64,000 nucleotides of DNA from Oscillibacter sp. 1-3 (GCF_000403435.2 NZ_KE159707.1:359607-423606); one strand, 5' to 3'; shown: positions 33,766-42,115, counted from the stretch's first letter. Numbers and translations are program-made. Notes: a model not told the origin generated them from the sequence alone.

Positions 33766-34137
33766 ATGGAAAAATCTCTTTTTGAGCGGATGGGCGGTAC
33801 ATATGAAATGCGGGGCGATTACCGGCTCCCCTGCCTTGCTCTACCGGCTGAAGAAAAGCCGGTAGGGGTATGGGGCCAGCGGCACCTGCGGTACATCAGG
33901 CAGCACCGCAAGGCCCTTTACACGGCCCTCTGGATGGGCGGCGGGCTGCATGATTATCTCGCCGACATTGACCGGCAGGCCGAGGAAATGTTCTTTCAGT
34001 TGGTAAAAGATTACGCCCAGCGGCAGGGCATAACGGAGCGGTTAAAGGCTGAAAATCAAATGGAATGGGTAGGCCGGATGAATAATTGCAAGGCCCAGGC
34101 GGAGGAAGTCATTCTGGCGGAATTGATTTATGTTTAG
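33766..34137 (+). CDS. TnpV-like transposon protein
   Basis: ATG 33766 follows GGAGG at 8 nt. 123 residues matching the TnpV pattern: an early Y-x-P-x-L stretch (DYRLPCLALP), GVWGQRHLRYIRQHRKALYT and a helical C-terminus ending EEVILAELIYV. TnpV genes accompany Tn4451-type elements. Role unknown. Confidence 0.82.
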   Translation: MEKSLFERMGGTYEMRGDYRLPCLALPAEEKPVGVWGQRHLRYIRQHRKALYTALWMGGGLHDYLADIDRQAEEMFFQLVKDYAQRQGITERLKAENQMEWVGRMNNCKAQAEEVILAELIYV

Positions 34138-34148
34138 GGGGATTATCT

Positions 34149-34448
34149 ATGTTGACATTTGAAAAGGTATTAGAGGTTTTCGGAGATTATCTGCAACAAG
34201 ACCCGCTCTATGAGGTCATCACCACCAGCCACGGCTATACGCTGATGGCCTGGGAACCGAGAAGGAACGACTGGTACAAGGCCAGATATATGGAAACCCC
34301 GGAAATTTTGATGGATAGTCTGTTAGATACCTACGCAAATTTCATGGAAGATCAGATAACCGACAATGAGCGGGATTTGACCGAACAGGAAACCGACGAG
34401 ATAAAAAGACAGTGTGATTTGCTCCGGGCCAAGTGCATGAGCAAATAG
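34149..34448 (+). CDS. Hypothetical IME protein (99 aa)
   Basis: ATG 34149, GGGGGATT ribosome site. An acidic helical protein (FGDYLQQDPLYEVITTSHGY, then EILMDSLLDTYANFMED). It starts 11 bases after tnpV and is probably co-transcribed. No family assigned with confidence. Confidence 0.6.
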   Translation: MLTFEKVLEVFGDYLQQDPLYEVITTSHGYTLMAWEPRRNDWYKARYMETPEILMDSLLDTYANFMEDQITDNERDLTEQETDEIKRQCDLLRAKCMSK

Positions 34449-34474
34449 CGGCAAAGCGAAACGGGAGGGCGCGG

Positions 34475-34846
34475 TTAAGCGTCCTCCTTTCCGTTTGATT
34501 GGGCCTGTTCAATCTGCACGATTTCTTTTGCTGTTGCGGTCACGATCCGCAGCCCATCATCACCCATACCATCCAGCAGAACATCAAGCTGGCGGCGCTG
34601 GGTGTTCTTCCCTGTGGGCCGTTCCAAAAGGAATTGGTCAACGGATATGTTGTAGCGCAGCATTAACTCGAAAAAGATTTGCAGACTTGGGTGCTGGCCT
34701 TTGTTCTCAATGTTGGCAAGATAGCGCGGGGATAAGTACATCTCGTCACATACCTTTTTCCGGCTCTCTTTACGTTCCAGCCGCGCCGCTTTGATTGCCG
34801 CCCCAAACGCTTTGAAATCATATCGTGGTACAGGCCTTTTTGCCAT
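34475..34846 (-). CDS. XRE-family regulator
   Basis: ATG 34846 (MAKRPVPRYDF) has AGGGTG at better spacing than the ATG at 34852. About 123 residues; the N-terminal HTH (IKAARLERKESRKKVCDEMY and YLANIENKGQHPSLQ) is followed by a helical dimerisation tail. Likely controls the adjacent element genes, and is divergent from the two-component operon. Confidence 0.82.
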   Translation of the reverse strand: MAKRPVPRYDFKAFGAAIKAARLERKESRKKVCDEMYLSPRYLANIENKGQHPSLQIFFELMLRYNISVDQFLLERPTGKNTQRRQLDVLLDGMGDDGLRIVTATAKEIVQIEQAQSNGKEDA

Positions 34847-34990
34847 ATTCATATCACCCTGTTACATTCTACTGTTCATCTCTTGATTTAGATATGTCTA
34901 TATAATTCTATTCTTTAGCTTTAATAATTCCCATTGCTGGGAGAATGATTTAATCACATTTAATTGACCGTACATATTTTTGCTGTTAGA

Positions 34991-35024
34991 ATTTCATATA
35001 CATTCCACATTTGTGTGCTACACT
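34991..35024 (+). promoter_or_regulatory. Response-regulator promoter P1 (two 11-bp boxes)
   Basis: Boxes ATTTCATATAC and ATTCCACATTT abut at 34991-35012. Six bases later comes -10 TACACT at 35019. The same arrangement recurs at 36851 and 39303. Likely autoregulation of the two-component operon. Confidence 0.65.
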
Positions 35025-35046
35025 GCATCCAAAAGGAGGTGCGCTG

Positions 35047-35712
35047 ATGGCAACACTGCTGATTGTCGAGGACGACTGCAAAACCAACGATGCAATTTGT
35101 GAATACCTAAAGCCAGCGGGCCACAAGGTTATCCCAGCATACGACGGTGGAGAAGCGTTACAGCTTTTCCGTGAGAACAGCATCGACCTTGTTGTGCTGG
35201 ACATTATGCTGCCCCACGTCAGCGGCCTGTCTGTCCTGCATGAGATACGGCAAACAAACGCAACACCTATTCTGATGCTCACAGCTATTGAGGACGAATA
35301 TACCCAAGTCAGAAGTTTTGACGAGCAGGCCGATGACTACATGACAAAGCCCTTTTCTATGGTATTGCTGGGGAGGCGGATTACCGCCCTTTTGCGTCGA
35401 AGCGGGCAGGCCCCGTTACCCCAAACAATCACCTTTGGGGACGTGACTGTTGATTTCTCCGGCTACACCGCCAACGACAGCGCCGGGAAAATCGACATCA
35501 TGCCAAAGGAAATTGATTTGCTCCGGCTGCTGGTGGAGCATAAAGGGCTGGTGTTGACCCGTTCGCAGATTTTGGACGAACTGTGGGGCGCTGACTATCC
35601 GATCATCGACCGAACCGTGGACACCTACATCAAAAATCTGCGGAAGAAGCTGCGGCTTGACTGTATCGTGACGGTCAAGGGCATCGGTTATAAATACGAG
35701 GTACAGCCATGA
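35047..35712 (+). CDS. OmpR-family response regulator (outer element)
   Basis: ATG 35047 follows AAAAGGAGG. 221 residues: receiver with VEDD near 8-11, phospho-Asp in VVLDIMLPHVSG (about D52) and Lys in YMTKPF (about 101). Winged-helix output with LTRSQILDELWG and TVDTYIKNLRKKL. Proposed regulator of three promoters with 11-bp boxes. Confidence 0.92.
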   Translation: MATLLIVEDDCKTNDAICEYLKPAGHKVIPAYDGGEALQLFRENSIDLVVLDIMLPHVSGLSVLHEIRQTNATPILMLTAIEDEYTQVRSFDEQADDYMTKPFSMVLLGRRITALLRRSGQAPLPQTITFGDVTVDFSGYTANDSAGKIDIMPKEIDLLRLLVEHKGLVLTRSQILDELWGADYPIIDRTVDTYIKNLRKKLRLDCIVTVKGIGYKYEVQP

Positions 35713-36806
35713 GACGATTAAAACTGTTTCCAAAAATATTCCTCTATACCATGAGCATCATGCTCTTTGTCATTGTTGTCACGCATGGATTGATTTATCT
35801 GCTTGCCCCACGGTTGCAGCTTGCGGTGAGTACCCAGGAAGATGTTGTTGTCAGTATCCGACAGGAGCAATTTGTGACCGAGGCAGTAGAAAAAGCCCTG
35901 CCCATCTCGTTAAGCTGTTCCCTGCTGATTTCCGTTGTCTGTTCCCTCCTGTTTTCCAAAGCGATTGCCGACCCTATCAAGAAAATTTCTGCGTCAACCG
36001 AGCAGATGATGAAATTAGACCACGGAGCAAGCTGCCCTATCCATACAAAGGATGAAATTGGTACACTGGCGCAGAACGTCAATGATCTGTACTCTAATCT
36101 GCTGTCTACCATTGAACATTTAGAACGGGAAAAAGACGCTGTGCGTGATATGGAGCGGGCCAAGGTGGACTTCCTGCGGGCGGCGTCCCATGAACTGAAA
36201 ACACCTGTGACCGCATTGAACGCCACACTGGAAAACATGATTTTAGGCGTTGGAAAGTATCAGGACTACGCAACATACCTCCCGGAGTGCAAGGAAATGG
36301 TAGAGCAGCTTTCCGGTATGATACATGAAATATTGGAAACCTCCAAGCTGAATTTGACTGCCGAAGCGCCAAAACAGGTTGATGTGTCTGAACTGCTGGC
36401 GGAACTGTGCGAACCCTACCAACTGATTGCGGCGGCACATCAAATTACGTTCTCTCTTGACCTGCCGGTACAATTCCCCGCGACACTTCCGGCTGGCCCG
36501 TTCAGTAAGGCGGTATCAAATGTTCTCGCAAACGCTGTTGCCTATACGGAGGCCGGGAAAGTGGTTTCCGTCTACATGGAGGGGCGCAGCCTCGTGGTAG
36601 AAAATGAGTGCCAGCCTATCCCTGACGATGAAATTCGCCGTCTGTTTGAGCCGTTCTACCGTCCAGATTTCTCCCGGAGCCGGGAGAGTGGAGGCAACGG
36701 CCTGGGCCTCTATATCGTGGACACGCTTTTGACCTCTATGGACGTTCCCTATTCTTTTAAGCCGATGAAGTCCCCGACTGGGATGTGTTTTACCATTCAG
36801 CTATAA
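35709..36806 (+). CDS. Sensor histidine kinase (outer element)
   Basis: 365 residues; the start overlaps the regulator stop by four bases. Two membrane helices (about 9-32 and 64-84) surround a short extracellular loop of about 30 residues, as in intramembrane-sensing kinases tied to ABC exporters. H-box SHELKTPVTAL, N-box NVLANAVAYTE and G-box GGNGLGLYIV are present. Confidence 0.9.
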   Translation: MRRLKLFPKIFLYTMSIMLFVIVVTHGLIYLLAPRLQLAVSTQEDVVVSIRQEQFVTEAVEKALPISLSCSLLISVVCSLLFSKAIADPIKKISASTEQMMKLDHGASCPIHTKDEIGTLAQNVNDLYSNLLSTIEHLEREKDAVRDMERAKVDFLRAASHELKTPVTALNATLENMILGVGKYQDYATYLPECKEMVEQLSGMIHEILETSKLNLTAEAPKQVDVSELLAELCEPYQLIAAAHQITFSLDLPVQFPATLPAGPFSKAVSNVLANAVAYTEAGKVVSVYMEGRSLVVENECQPIPDDEIRRLFEPFYRPDFSRSRESGGNGLGLYIVDTLLTSMDVPYSFKPMKSPTGMCFTIQL

Positions 36807-36812
36807 ATGCGG

Positions 36813-36837
36813 AAAACTCCCCGGCTGGGGAGTTTTT
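36813..36837 (+). terminator. Rho-independent terminator of two-component operon
   Basis: AAAACTCCCC pairs with GGGGAGTTTT around GGCT, ending in T5. Confidence 0.88.
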
Positions 36838-36850
36838 CATTTCTGCCTAA

Positions 36851-36895
36851 ATTCCATATACGTTTCATACCCATTCCACATTGGGATGCTATTCT
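36851..36895 (+). promoter_or_regulatory. Response-regulator promoter P2 (three 11-bp boxes)
   Basis: ATTCCATATAC, GTTTCATACCC and ATTCCACATTG run without gaps at 36851-36883; -10 TATTCT at 36890 is again six bases after the last box. Drives the ABC permease gene. Confidence 0.68.
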
Positions 36896-36941
36896 GCGAG
36901 TGCGTTCAGAAGAACAGCACAACAATATGGAGGTATCGACC

Positions 36942-38378
36942 ATGAGCATTTTCAAAAGGGCGTTTTTATACGTCACGCGAAAACGGGGGAAAACACTTCT
37001 CCTGTTCGCCATCCTGCTGATTATGGCAACCTTTGTCCTGACGGGCCTCTCCATCTGGAAAGCGTCGGAAGCCGCGCAGCTTGACCTGCGGCAGAGCTTG
37101 GGCGGCAAATTTGACGTTTTCGTGGATTGGAGCAACAGCCCCTATGTAGTGAAAGAACCCGTCAAAGATGAAGTGGACGAGGAAACCGGCAAAACATCAA
37201 GCAGCTTTCTCATGTATTCCACCGTACAATTTACCCCGGAGAACATCGCCGCCATCAAAGGCGTTTCCGGGGTCAAGTATTGCAGCGCAAGGCAGGACAG
37301 TCTTCTCCCATTTGACGAGCTTTCCCTGTTCCCTGGGACAATCGCAACCGATGCGAAGTATCAGGGCTACACAAAGGCGCTGGGCGTCTGCAACACGGAA
37401 GATGATGAACTTTTCACCACCGGCACACTGACGCTGGCAGAGGGACGGCATATTACCACCGACGATACCCATGTGGCAATCATCAGCCAGGACTTGGCGG
37501 AAAGAAACGAGTTGAAGATCGGGGATTATCTCACCGCCCACAGTTACAGCGTGGAAGATCAGGGCTTTACCGGGCTGGAAATCAGGATACAAATTATTGG
37601 ACTGTTTACCCCTCATGCGGTGGAGCAGTTTGGGGAAACCGTCACCACCTACGACAAAATCCAGAACCGTGTATTTGTGGATTTGCAGTCCTCAAAAGAA
37701 TTTGACGGCGGAGAAATCAACTACGGCTTTTCCGCGCTCCACGTTACCATAGACGACCCGCAGGACATGGCGCGGGTGGTGGCCGAAGTCAAGGCCCTGC
37801 CGGGTATTGACTGGAAAGCCTTTACCGTGGAGGTGGACAATGAAACCTACGAAAACGCCGCCGCTCCGCTGGCTACGCTGAATGAATTGGTCGTGACCCT
37901 GCTGGTGGTGATTATCGTTGTCAGCGCCATCATTCTGGCCCTGATATTGACCCTTTGGACAAAGACCCGCATCCATGAGATCGGCGTATTCCTGTCTGTG
38001 GGTATCAGGAAATCGGCTATTATCGGGCAGTATTTGATTGAGGTGCTGCTGATTGCCGTCCTCGCCTTTGGCCTGTCCTACTTCACCAGCAACGCCATAG
38101 CGGGGCAGATCGGCAACCACCTGTTGGAGCAGAGTATGCAGACCGGGCCGGAGGACGATAACGATGTTGTTTCCGTTGCCGCCTCCGTTGAGATAGGCGC
38201 GGATAATCTCGTGCAAAAGCCCTTACCCACTGAAAACGGCATCCAGGTATCGGTTGGGCTGGATAACCTTGCCCAGCTCTACTTGATCGGATTTGCCATC
38301 ATCATTGTGGCGGTCAGCGCATCGTCTATCACGGTCATGCGGCTGAAACCCCGTGAAATCCTGTCAAAAATGAGCTGA
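36942..38378 (+). CDS. FtsX/MacB-like ABC permease
   Basis: ATG 36942 (MSIFKRAFLYVTRKRGK) with ATGGAGG upstream as ribosome site. 478 residues: first membrane helix about 19-42, large extracellular domain to about 315, then three helices near 325-345, 370-390 and 445-467, the classic FtsX topology. With the next ATPase it forms an efflux or peptide-sensing exporter. Confidence 0.88.
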   Translation: MSIFKRAFLYVTRKRGKTLLLFAILLIMATFVLTGLSIWKASEAAQLDLRQSLGGKFDVFVDWSNSPYVVKEPVKDEVDEETGKTSSSFLMYSTVQFTPENIAAIKGVSGVKYCSARQDSLLPFDELSLFPGTIATDAKYQGYTKALGVCNTEDDELFTTGTLTLAEGRHITTDDTHVAIISQDLAERNELKIGDYLTAHSYSVEDQGFTGLEIRIQIIGLFTPHAVEQFGETVTTYDKIQNRVFVDLQSSKEFDGGEINYGFSALHVTIDDPQDMARVVAEVKALPGIDWKAFTVEVDNETYENAAAPLATLNELVVTLLVVIIVVSAIILALILTLWTKTRIHEIGVFLSVGIRKSAIIGQYLIEVLLIAVLAFGLSYFTSNAIAGQIGNHLLEQSMQTGPEDDNDVVSVAASVEIGADNLVQKPLPTENGIQVSVGLDNLAQLYLIGFAIIIVAVSASSITVMRLKPREILSKMS

Positions 38379-38391
38379 AGGAGGGACTATC

Positions 38392-39027
38392 ATGCCTACA
38401 CTGGAATTGAAAAATGTTTCTTACGCCTACGAAAAGGGAAAGGCAGTTTTGCAGAACGTCAGCGGGTTACTGGAAACCGGGAAAATGTACGCCATCCTCG
38501 GCCCGTCCGGGTCTGGCAAGACCACGCTTCTGTCCCTGCTGGGCGGACTGGATGTGCCGACACAGGGCAGCGTCCTGTTTGACGGCGAGGACATTACGTC
38601 AAAGGGGCTGGAACACCACCGCAGGAACCATATTTCACTGATTTTCCAAAGCTATAACCTGATTGACTACATGACGCCCGTTGAAAATGTGCGGCTTACC
38701 GCCAAGCTGGACGCCGCCCCCATTCTGGAACGGCTGGGGCTGGAGCAGGACGAGATCACCCGGAATGTGCTGAAACTGTCCGGCGGACAGCAACAGCGGG
38801 TGGCGATTGCGCGGGCACTGGCCTCCGATGCCCCGGTCATTCTGGCGGACGAGCCGACCGGGAACTTGGACGCCGACACCGCCGAGGAAATCACGGCGAT
38901 TTTGAAAGAGAGCGCCCATACGTTCGGGAAGTGCGTGGTGGTCGTAACGCACTCTGGCGAGGTGGCAAAACAGGCGGATGTGGTGCTGGAAATCAAACGA
39001 GGACATTTGAAAGAGAGGGAAATGTGA
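38392..39027 (+). CDS. ABC ATPase (LolD/MacB type)
   Basis: 211 residues with Walker A GPSGSGKT near 38-45, Q-loop LIFQSYNLID, signature LSGGQQQRVAIARAL, Walker B VILADEPTGNLD and H-loop VVVTHSGE. Partner of the FtsX-like permease 13 bp upstream. Confidence 0.93.
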   Translation: MPTLELKNVSYAYEKGKAVLQNVSGLLETGKMYAILGPSGSGKTTLLSLLGGLDVPTQGSVLFDGEDITSKGLEHHRRNHISLIFQSYNLIDYMTPVENVRLTAKLDAAPILERLGLEQDEITRNVLKLSGGQQQRVAIARALASDAPVILADEPTGNLDADTAEEITAILKESAHTFGKCVVVVTHSGEVAKQADVVLEIKRGHLKEREM

Positions 39028-39290
39028 TGAAGAAAATTACTGCTATTTTGGCGTGTATGGTGGTCTGCTTCTTGCTGTTCACCGGCTGTACCAATCAGAA
39101 AGACGGCAGCGATCAGGACACAAATTTGGGGAACTCCGTGGAAATTGATGATACGGATATTGATATTGACGCCGGAACAAAGCCGGGTGCCGAGGACAAC
39201 TCTGACAATGTTTCCCTGCCAGATGGCTACACTTACAGTTTCAAAGACCCGGATAATGCGGACGGTATTGTAGTCACGCCGAGGGAGTAA
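39027..39290 (+). CDS. Small lipoprotein of ABC operon
   Basis: ATG 39027 overlaps the ATPase stop (TGATG). 87 residues with a lipoprotein signal and lipobox LFTGC (Cys at about 21). The mature part is strongly acidic (DDTDIDIDAG) and ends with DGYTYSFKDPDNADG. Probably a surface accessory of the exporter or sensor. Confidence 0.8.
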   Translation: MKKITAILACMVVCFLLFTGCTNQKDGSDQDTNLGNSVEIDDTDIDIDAGTKPGAEDNSDNVSLPDGYTYSFKDPDNADGIVVTPRE

Positions 39291-39302
39291 GAAAAAATTC
39301 CC

Positions 39303-39358
39303 GTTTCACACAGGTTCCATATTGGCTTTATATAGGTTCCACATGGCGGCGGTACTTT
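39303..39358 (+). promoter_or_regulatory. Response-regulator promoter P3 (four 11-bp boxes)
   Basis: GTTTCACACAG, GTTCCATATTG, GCTTTATATAG and GTTCCACATGG run head to tail at 39303-39346; -10 TACTTT at 39353 keeps the 6-nt spacing. A hairpin (GGCGGCGGTACTTT/AAAAGTGCCGCC, about 39345-39376) overlaps the -10 and could terminate the upstream transcript. Confidence 0.65.
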
Positions 39359-39409
39359 GGTAAAAAGTGCCGCCGTCTTTGAACTGGGCGGCTTGGGGAG
39401 GTAGCCGCT

Positions 39410-39508
39410 GTGGATCGCAGAATGTTCTTGCCAGATTTGAATATTGATTTGTCAAAAAAATCCTGGCTACTGATAACAGCTACCCTGCCTTTAATGATGA
39501 ACTCTTAA
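39410..39508 (+). CDS. Possible 32-residue peptide under P3
   Basis: A GTG start 8 nt after GGGGAGG encodes VDRRMFLPDLNIDLSKKSW, then a hydrophobic tail LLITATLPLMMNS. It is the first ORF behind the four-box promoter, so it may be a regulated membrane-active micropeptide. Small and unmatched, so tentative. Confidence 0.4.
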   Translation: MDRRMFLPDLNIDLSKKSWLLITATLPLMMNS

Positions 39509-39528
39509 ATCATAGCAATACGTTTAAC

Positions 39529-39576
39529 AAAGCAACTGCTCTTATCTGTCCCGTACAGATAGGCGCAGTTGCTTTT
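39529..39576 (+). terminator. Long interrupted hairpin with T tract
   Basis: AAAGCAACTGC pairs with GCAGTTGCTTT and inner ATCTGT pairs with ACAGAT, ending TTTT. Terminator of the P3 transcript or an attenuator before the sigma-like gene. The rest of 39291-39655 holds no other gene. Confidence 0.65.
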
Positions 39577-39655
39577 ATACATGGCTTTTCAGCAGGTTGT
39601 CGCTCCCCGCCCTCCTATCTGTATTTTCAAAAAATTCAGATGGGAGGGAACGGCC

Positions 39656-40084
39656 ATGTCATACAATCATGGCAAAGAAGAACGCAGATGGAAGCGTTGG
39701 AAACTGGCTGAAGAAAAGGTGCTGCGGGCCTGCAGCATGGATGAAAACACTATCGAACAGCTTCGCCTTTGGGACAGGGCTATGTTCAATTCGGACAGGC
39801 GCTTTTATGAGAAGTTGCAGGATACGGGTACATACCTGGACAGTGTTGCCGGGAGTGAAGCGCCAACTGAGATTTACACGGTGGAGGATCTGCTGAATGA
39901 TATTGAAAATGCGGAACTGCTCAAAGCCCTGCTGATGGTGGACAAGCTCACTCTGCAAATCACTTTGCTGAAAATGAATGGGTACTCCGCCAATGAGATC
40001 GCCATACTCATTCACCTGTCCACGGACGCCATTTATAAGCGGATCGCTGTACTGAAAAAGAAATTAAAGAAATTTCAAGGGTAG
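39656..40084 (+). CDS. Sigma-like HTH regulator 1
   Basis: ATG 39656 follows GGGAGGG. 142 residues; acidic N-terminal half, C-terminal sigma-70 region 4-type HTH (MNGYSANEIAILIHLSTDAI, YKRIAVLKKKLKKF). No region 2 is evident, so it may act as an activator. Paired with the next gene. Confidence 0.7.
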   Translation: MSYNHGKEERRWKRWKLAEEKVLRACSMDENTIEQLRLWDRAMFNSDRRFYEKLQDTGTYLDSVAGSEAPTEIYTVEDLLNDIENAELLKALLMVDKLTLQITLLKMNGYSANEIAILIHLSTDAIYKRIAVLKKKLKKFQG

Positions 40085-40112
40085 CTCCAAAATCGCACGT
40101 CCCTACGGGCTG

Positions 40113-40148
40113 CTGGGTGAGAGGTCAAGTCCTCTCACCCAGTTTTTT
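40113..40148 (+). terminator. Rho-independent terminator
   Basis: CTGGGTGAGAGG pairs with CCTCTCACCCAG around TCAAGT, followed by T6. Confidence 0.9.
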
Positions 40149-40165
40149 CGTAGGAGGACGGGCAA

Positions 40166-40642
40166 ATGACGTTTATGGATAAGGTCTACACGCTTCGGAC
40201 AGAGGTGCATAGCGAGGGCGGAACAGCGTATTTCATCAGCTTTACGGATGGGCAAGGCGAGTTTTACGATTTGGAGGTATCTGAGCCTTTCTTCATGGAA
40301 TTTCGTCAAATGGAGCGCAAAAACCGTAATCTCCAACAGTCCGATTGGCGGCATGGGGAGGGCTGGGATTTGTGGGATGAAACACTCTATAAGCGGGCGT
40401 TCAGAGTTCCCAAAAGTGTTGAGGAATTGATTTTTGATGCAGAGCAGCGGGAACTGCTCAATAAAGCTATTGCCGCGCTCCCGGAAATCCAGCGGCGGCG
40501 GTTTCTGCTCTACCATGAGTATGACCTCAACTACCGCCAGATTGGTGAGATGGAGCATTGTAGGCCGCAGTCAATCAGGCACTCGGTTATTCGGGCCAGA
40601 GAAAAGATAAAGGCCGAGATAGAAAAGTATCGGGCTGGGTGA
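40166..40642 (+). CDS. Sigma-70-family regulator 2
   Basis: 158 residues; ATG 40166 follows GTAGGAGG. C-terminal region 4 (LPEIQRRRFLLYHEYDLNYR, QIGEMEHCRPQSIRHSVIRA). This type of element-borne sigma protein usually activates recombinase or regulatory genes. It is the last gene before the outer element's right end. Confidence 0.78.
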   Translation: MTFMDKVYTLRTEVHSEGGTAYFISFTDGQGEFYDLEVSEPFFMEFRQMERKNRNLQQSDWRHGEGWDLWDETLYKRAFRVPKSVEELIFDAEQRELLNKAIAALPEIQRRRFLLYHEYDLNYRQIGEMEHCRPQSIRHSVIRAREKIKAEIEKYRAG

Positions 40643-40648
40643 TATTGA

Positions 40649-40680
40649 GATACCCTCATATCTTTGGATATGGGGGTATC
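40649..40680. terminator. Hairpin at outer element right end
   Basis: GATACCCTCATATC pairs with GATATGGGGGTATC (one G.T), TTTG loop. Insulates the element from ICE DNA. Confidence 0.65.
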
Positions 40681-40686
40681 TGCTAA

Positions 40687-40697
40687 ATGTTCTCTAA
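40687..40697 (-). repeat. Outer element right inverted repeat
   Basis: ATGTTCTCTAA, complement of the left-end 11-mer at 16466-16476. Confidence 0.6.
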
Positions 40698-40703
40698 TGG
40701 AAT

Positions 40704-41321
40704 TTTACTGAGGTCAAAAAGCCGGAACACGCATTAAAGCTGTTTGTCCGCTTTGCGCTGGCAAAGGCCCTTATCACCTATGGTATGGAGCTGATGCTGG
40801 CCCTGTTGAGTATCATCCAGGGTATCGTGTCGTCCATTATGAACGCGGCGGGCTTCGGAGCGCCGCAATCCACCGTCCTGCCCGCCGAGATCGTGACGGC
40901 CATTGAGGACTGCGGCTTTTTTGAGAGCATACCCCTATGGGCGGTGACGCTGATCGGCGGGCTGTTCATTTGGGTGCTGTCCTTCGTCATGATTTTGAGC
41001 GTCTACGGGCGCTTCTTCAAGATGTATATGTACGCTGCGCTGGCCCCCATCCCCCTGTCCAGCTTTGCCGGGGAACCCAGCCAGAATGTGGGCAAGAGCT
41101 TTTTGAAAAGCTACGCCGCCGTCTGTCTGGAGGGGGCCGTCATCGTGTTGGCCTGCATCATCTTCTCCGTGTTTGCCAGTTCCCCGCCCGCCGTTGACCC
41201 GGACGCGGCGGCGGCTTCTATGGTGTGGAGCTATATCGGGGAATTGGTGTTTCATATGCTTATCTTGGTGGGCAGCGTCAAAATGTCCGACCATGTTGTG
41301 CGTGAAATGATGGGGCTGTAA
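40704..41321 (+). pseudogene. TrbL/VirB6-like channel protein, 3' fragment
   Basis: The frame begins FTEVKKPEHALKLFVRFALA directly at the junction and runs 205 codons with several membrane helices (MLALLSIIQGIVSSIM, LWAVTLIGGLFIWVLSFVMI, AVIVLACIIFSVF, and one near the C-terminus). It continues the 5' fragment at 16227 in frame. An ATG at 40785 could start a shorter protein but has no good ribosome site. Confidence 0.9.
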
Positions 41322-41335
41322 AAAAGAGCAGAGCG

Positions 41336-41734
41336 TCAAAGCTCCACTCCTTCTTCCTCTAAAAACTGTGCCGCCGTCAGGCATCGGGGATGTTCCATTT
41401 CAAGACTTAAAAAATCCTTGTCGCCGGTCAGTATCGCATCAACATCCGCAACGATAGCGGCGTTCAGGATGGGCTGGTCTTTTGCATCGCGGATCAGCTT
41501 TTCCGCATGGTCTACCGCTGGGATTAGCTCATAGGGCAGTTCGGCAATCAGAACTTCCGCATCCGGCAGATACTTGGGAGCCTTGCGTTTCAGAATATCC
41601 CGGAGTTCCGTAATATTGCGGTCGCAAAGTACAATCTCATGGTGATCGACCGCATACAAGAGGGCCTGCGCCGGTTTGGAATGAGGAAACAACAAAGCGG
41701 AAAACAGGATGTTCGTATCAACTAAAATCCGCAT
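41336..41734 (-). CDS. PIN-domain toxin
   Basis: 132 residues with PIN acidic residues in LVDTNILFSALL (D6), TELRDIL (E43), DAKDQPILNAA (D91 region) and LTGDKDF (D108 region). VapC-like ribonuclease, in operon 5 bp after the AbrB-type antitoxin. Inserted leftward among rightward transfer genes; may stabilise the ICE. Confidence 0.85.
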   Translation of the reverse strand: MRILVDTNILFSALLFPHSKPAQALLYAVDHHEIVLCDRNITELRDILKRKAPKYLPDAEVLIAELPYELIPAVDHAEKLIRDAKDQPILNAAIVADVDAILTGDKDFLSLEMEHPRCLTAAQFLEEEGVEL

Positions 41735-41739
41735 CGCAC

Positions 41740-41994
41740 CTATTCCTTCCCATAGCGGACTTCATCTACAAGAGCCTGCACATCGTCCTCGTTAGCCACG
41801 CCAAGTTCTTCCGCAAGTCCGGCGAACGCGGCCTGGGCCTTGCGGATAGCGGTTGCGGAGGCGTTGCTTAGAACAACCTCGCCGCCCTGATTTTGAAAGA
41901 ACAAAATCTTATCCCCCGACTTCAAACCGAGTAGGCGGCGAATCTCTGCGGGAACCGTGATCTGTCCATTGGCGGAGAGTTTGGCTAAATTCAT
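41740..41994 (-). CDS. AbrB/SpoVT-type antitoxin
   Basis: ATG 41994 (MNLAKLSANGQITVPAEIRR) has AAAGG nine bases upstream. 84 residues with a swapped-hairpin AbrB fold N-terminus (LLGLKSGDKILFF) and a helical toxin-binding tail. Antidote and repressor for the PIN toxin. Confidence 0.85.
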   Translation of the reverse strand: MNLAKLSANGQITVPAEIRRLLGLKSGDKILFFQNQGGEVVLSNASATAIRKAQAAFAGLAEELGVANEDDVQALVDEVRYGKE

Positions 41995-42115
41995 AACTGC
42001 CATCCTTTCTGTCCTTGAAATCTAAAGAATTCTTTAGTCATATCTATTATACGCGGTACAGAGGAAAAAGTAAACCATTTTCGCATTGATTTTATCACGT
42101 CAGGAGGTCTAAATT

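Larger units (their letters stand above)
16449..40706 (+). mobile_element. Outer inserted mobilizable element (about 24.3 kb including nested element)
   Basis: It lies exactly between the two halves of the TrbL-like gene. The core TTTT occurs at both junctions (16445-16448 and 40703-40706). An inverted 11-mer TTAGAGAACAT/ATGTTCTCTAA lies just inside both ends. The content is self-consistent: RepA-type helicase, oriT plus MobV, ParB, YdbC, serine recombinase, TnpV, regulators and an ABC system. Without the nested 11.4 kb it is about 12.9 kb, normal for a serine-recombinase IME. Its own recombinase is broken. Confidence 0.88.

Noticed and set aside
40785-41321. Independent gene starting at the internal ATG 40785
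   Set aside because: Reading frame is open and TrbL-like right up to the junction and no ribosome site precedes this ATG; it is the 3' part of the interrupted gene.
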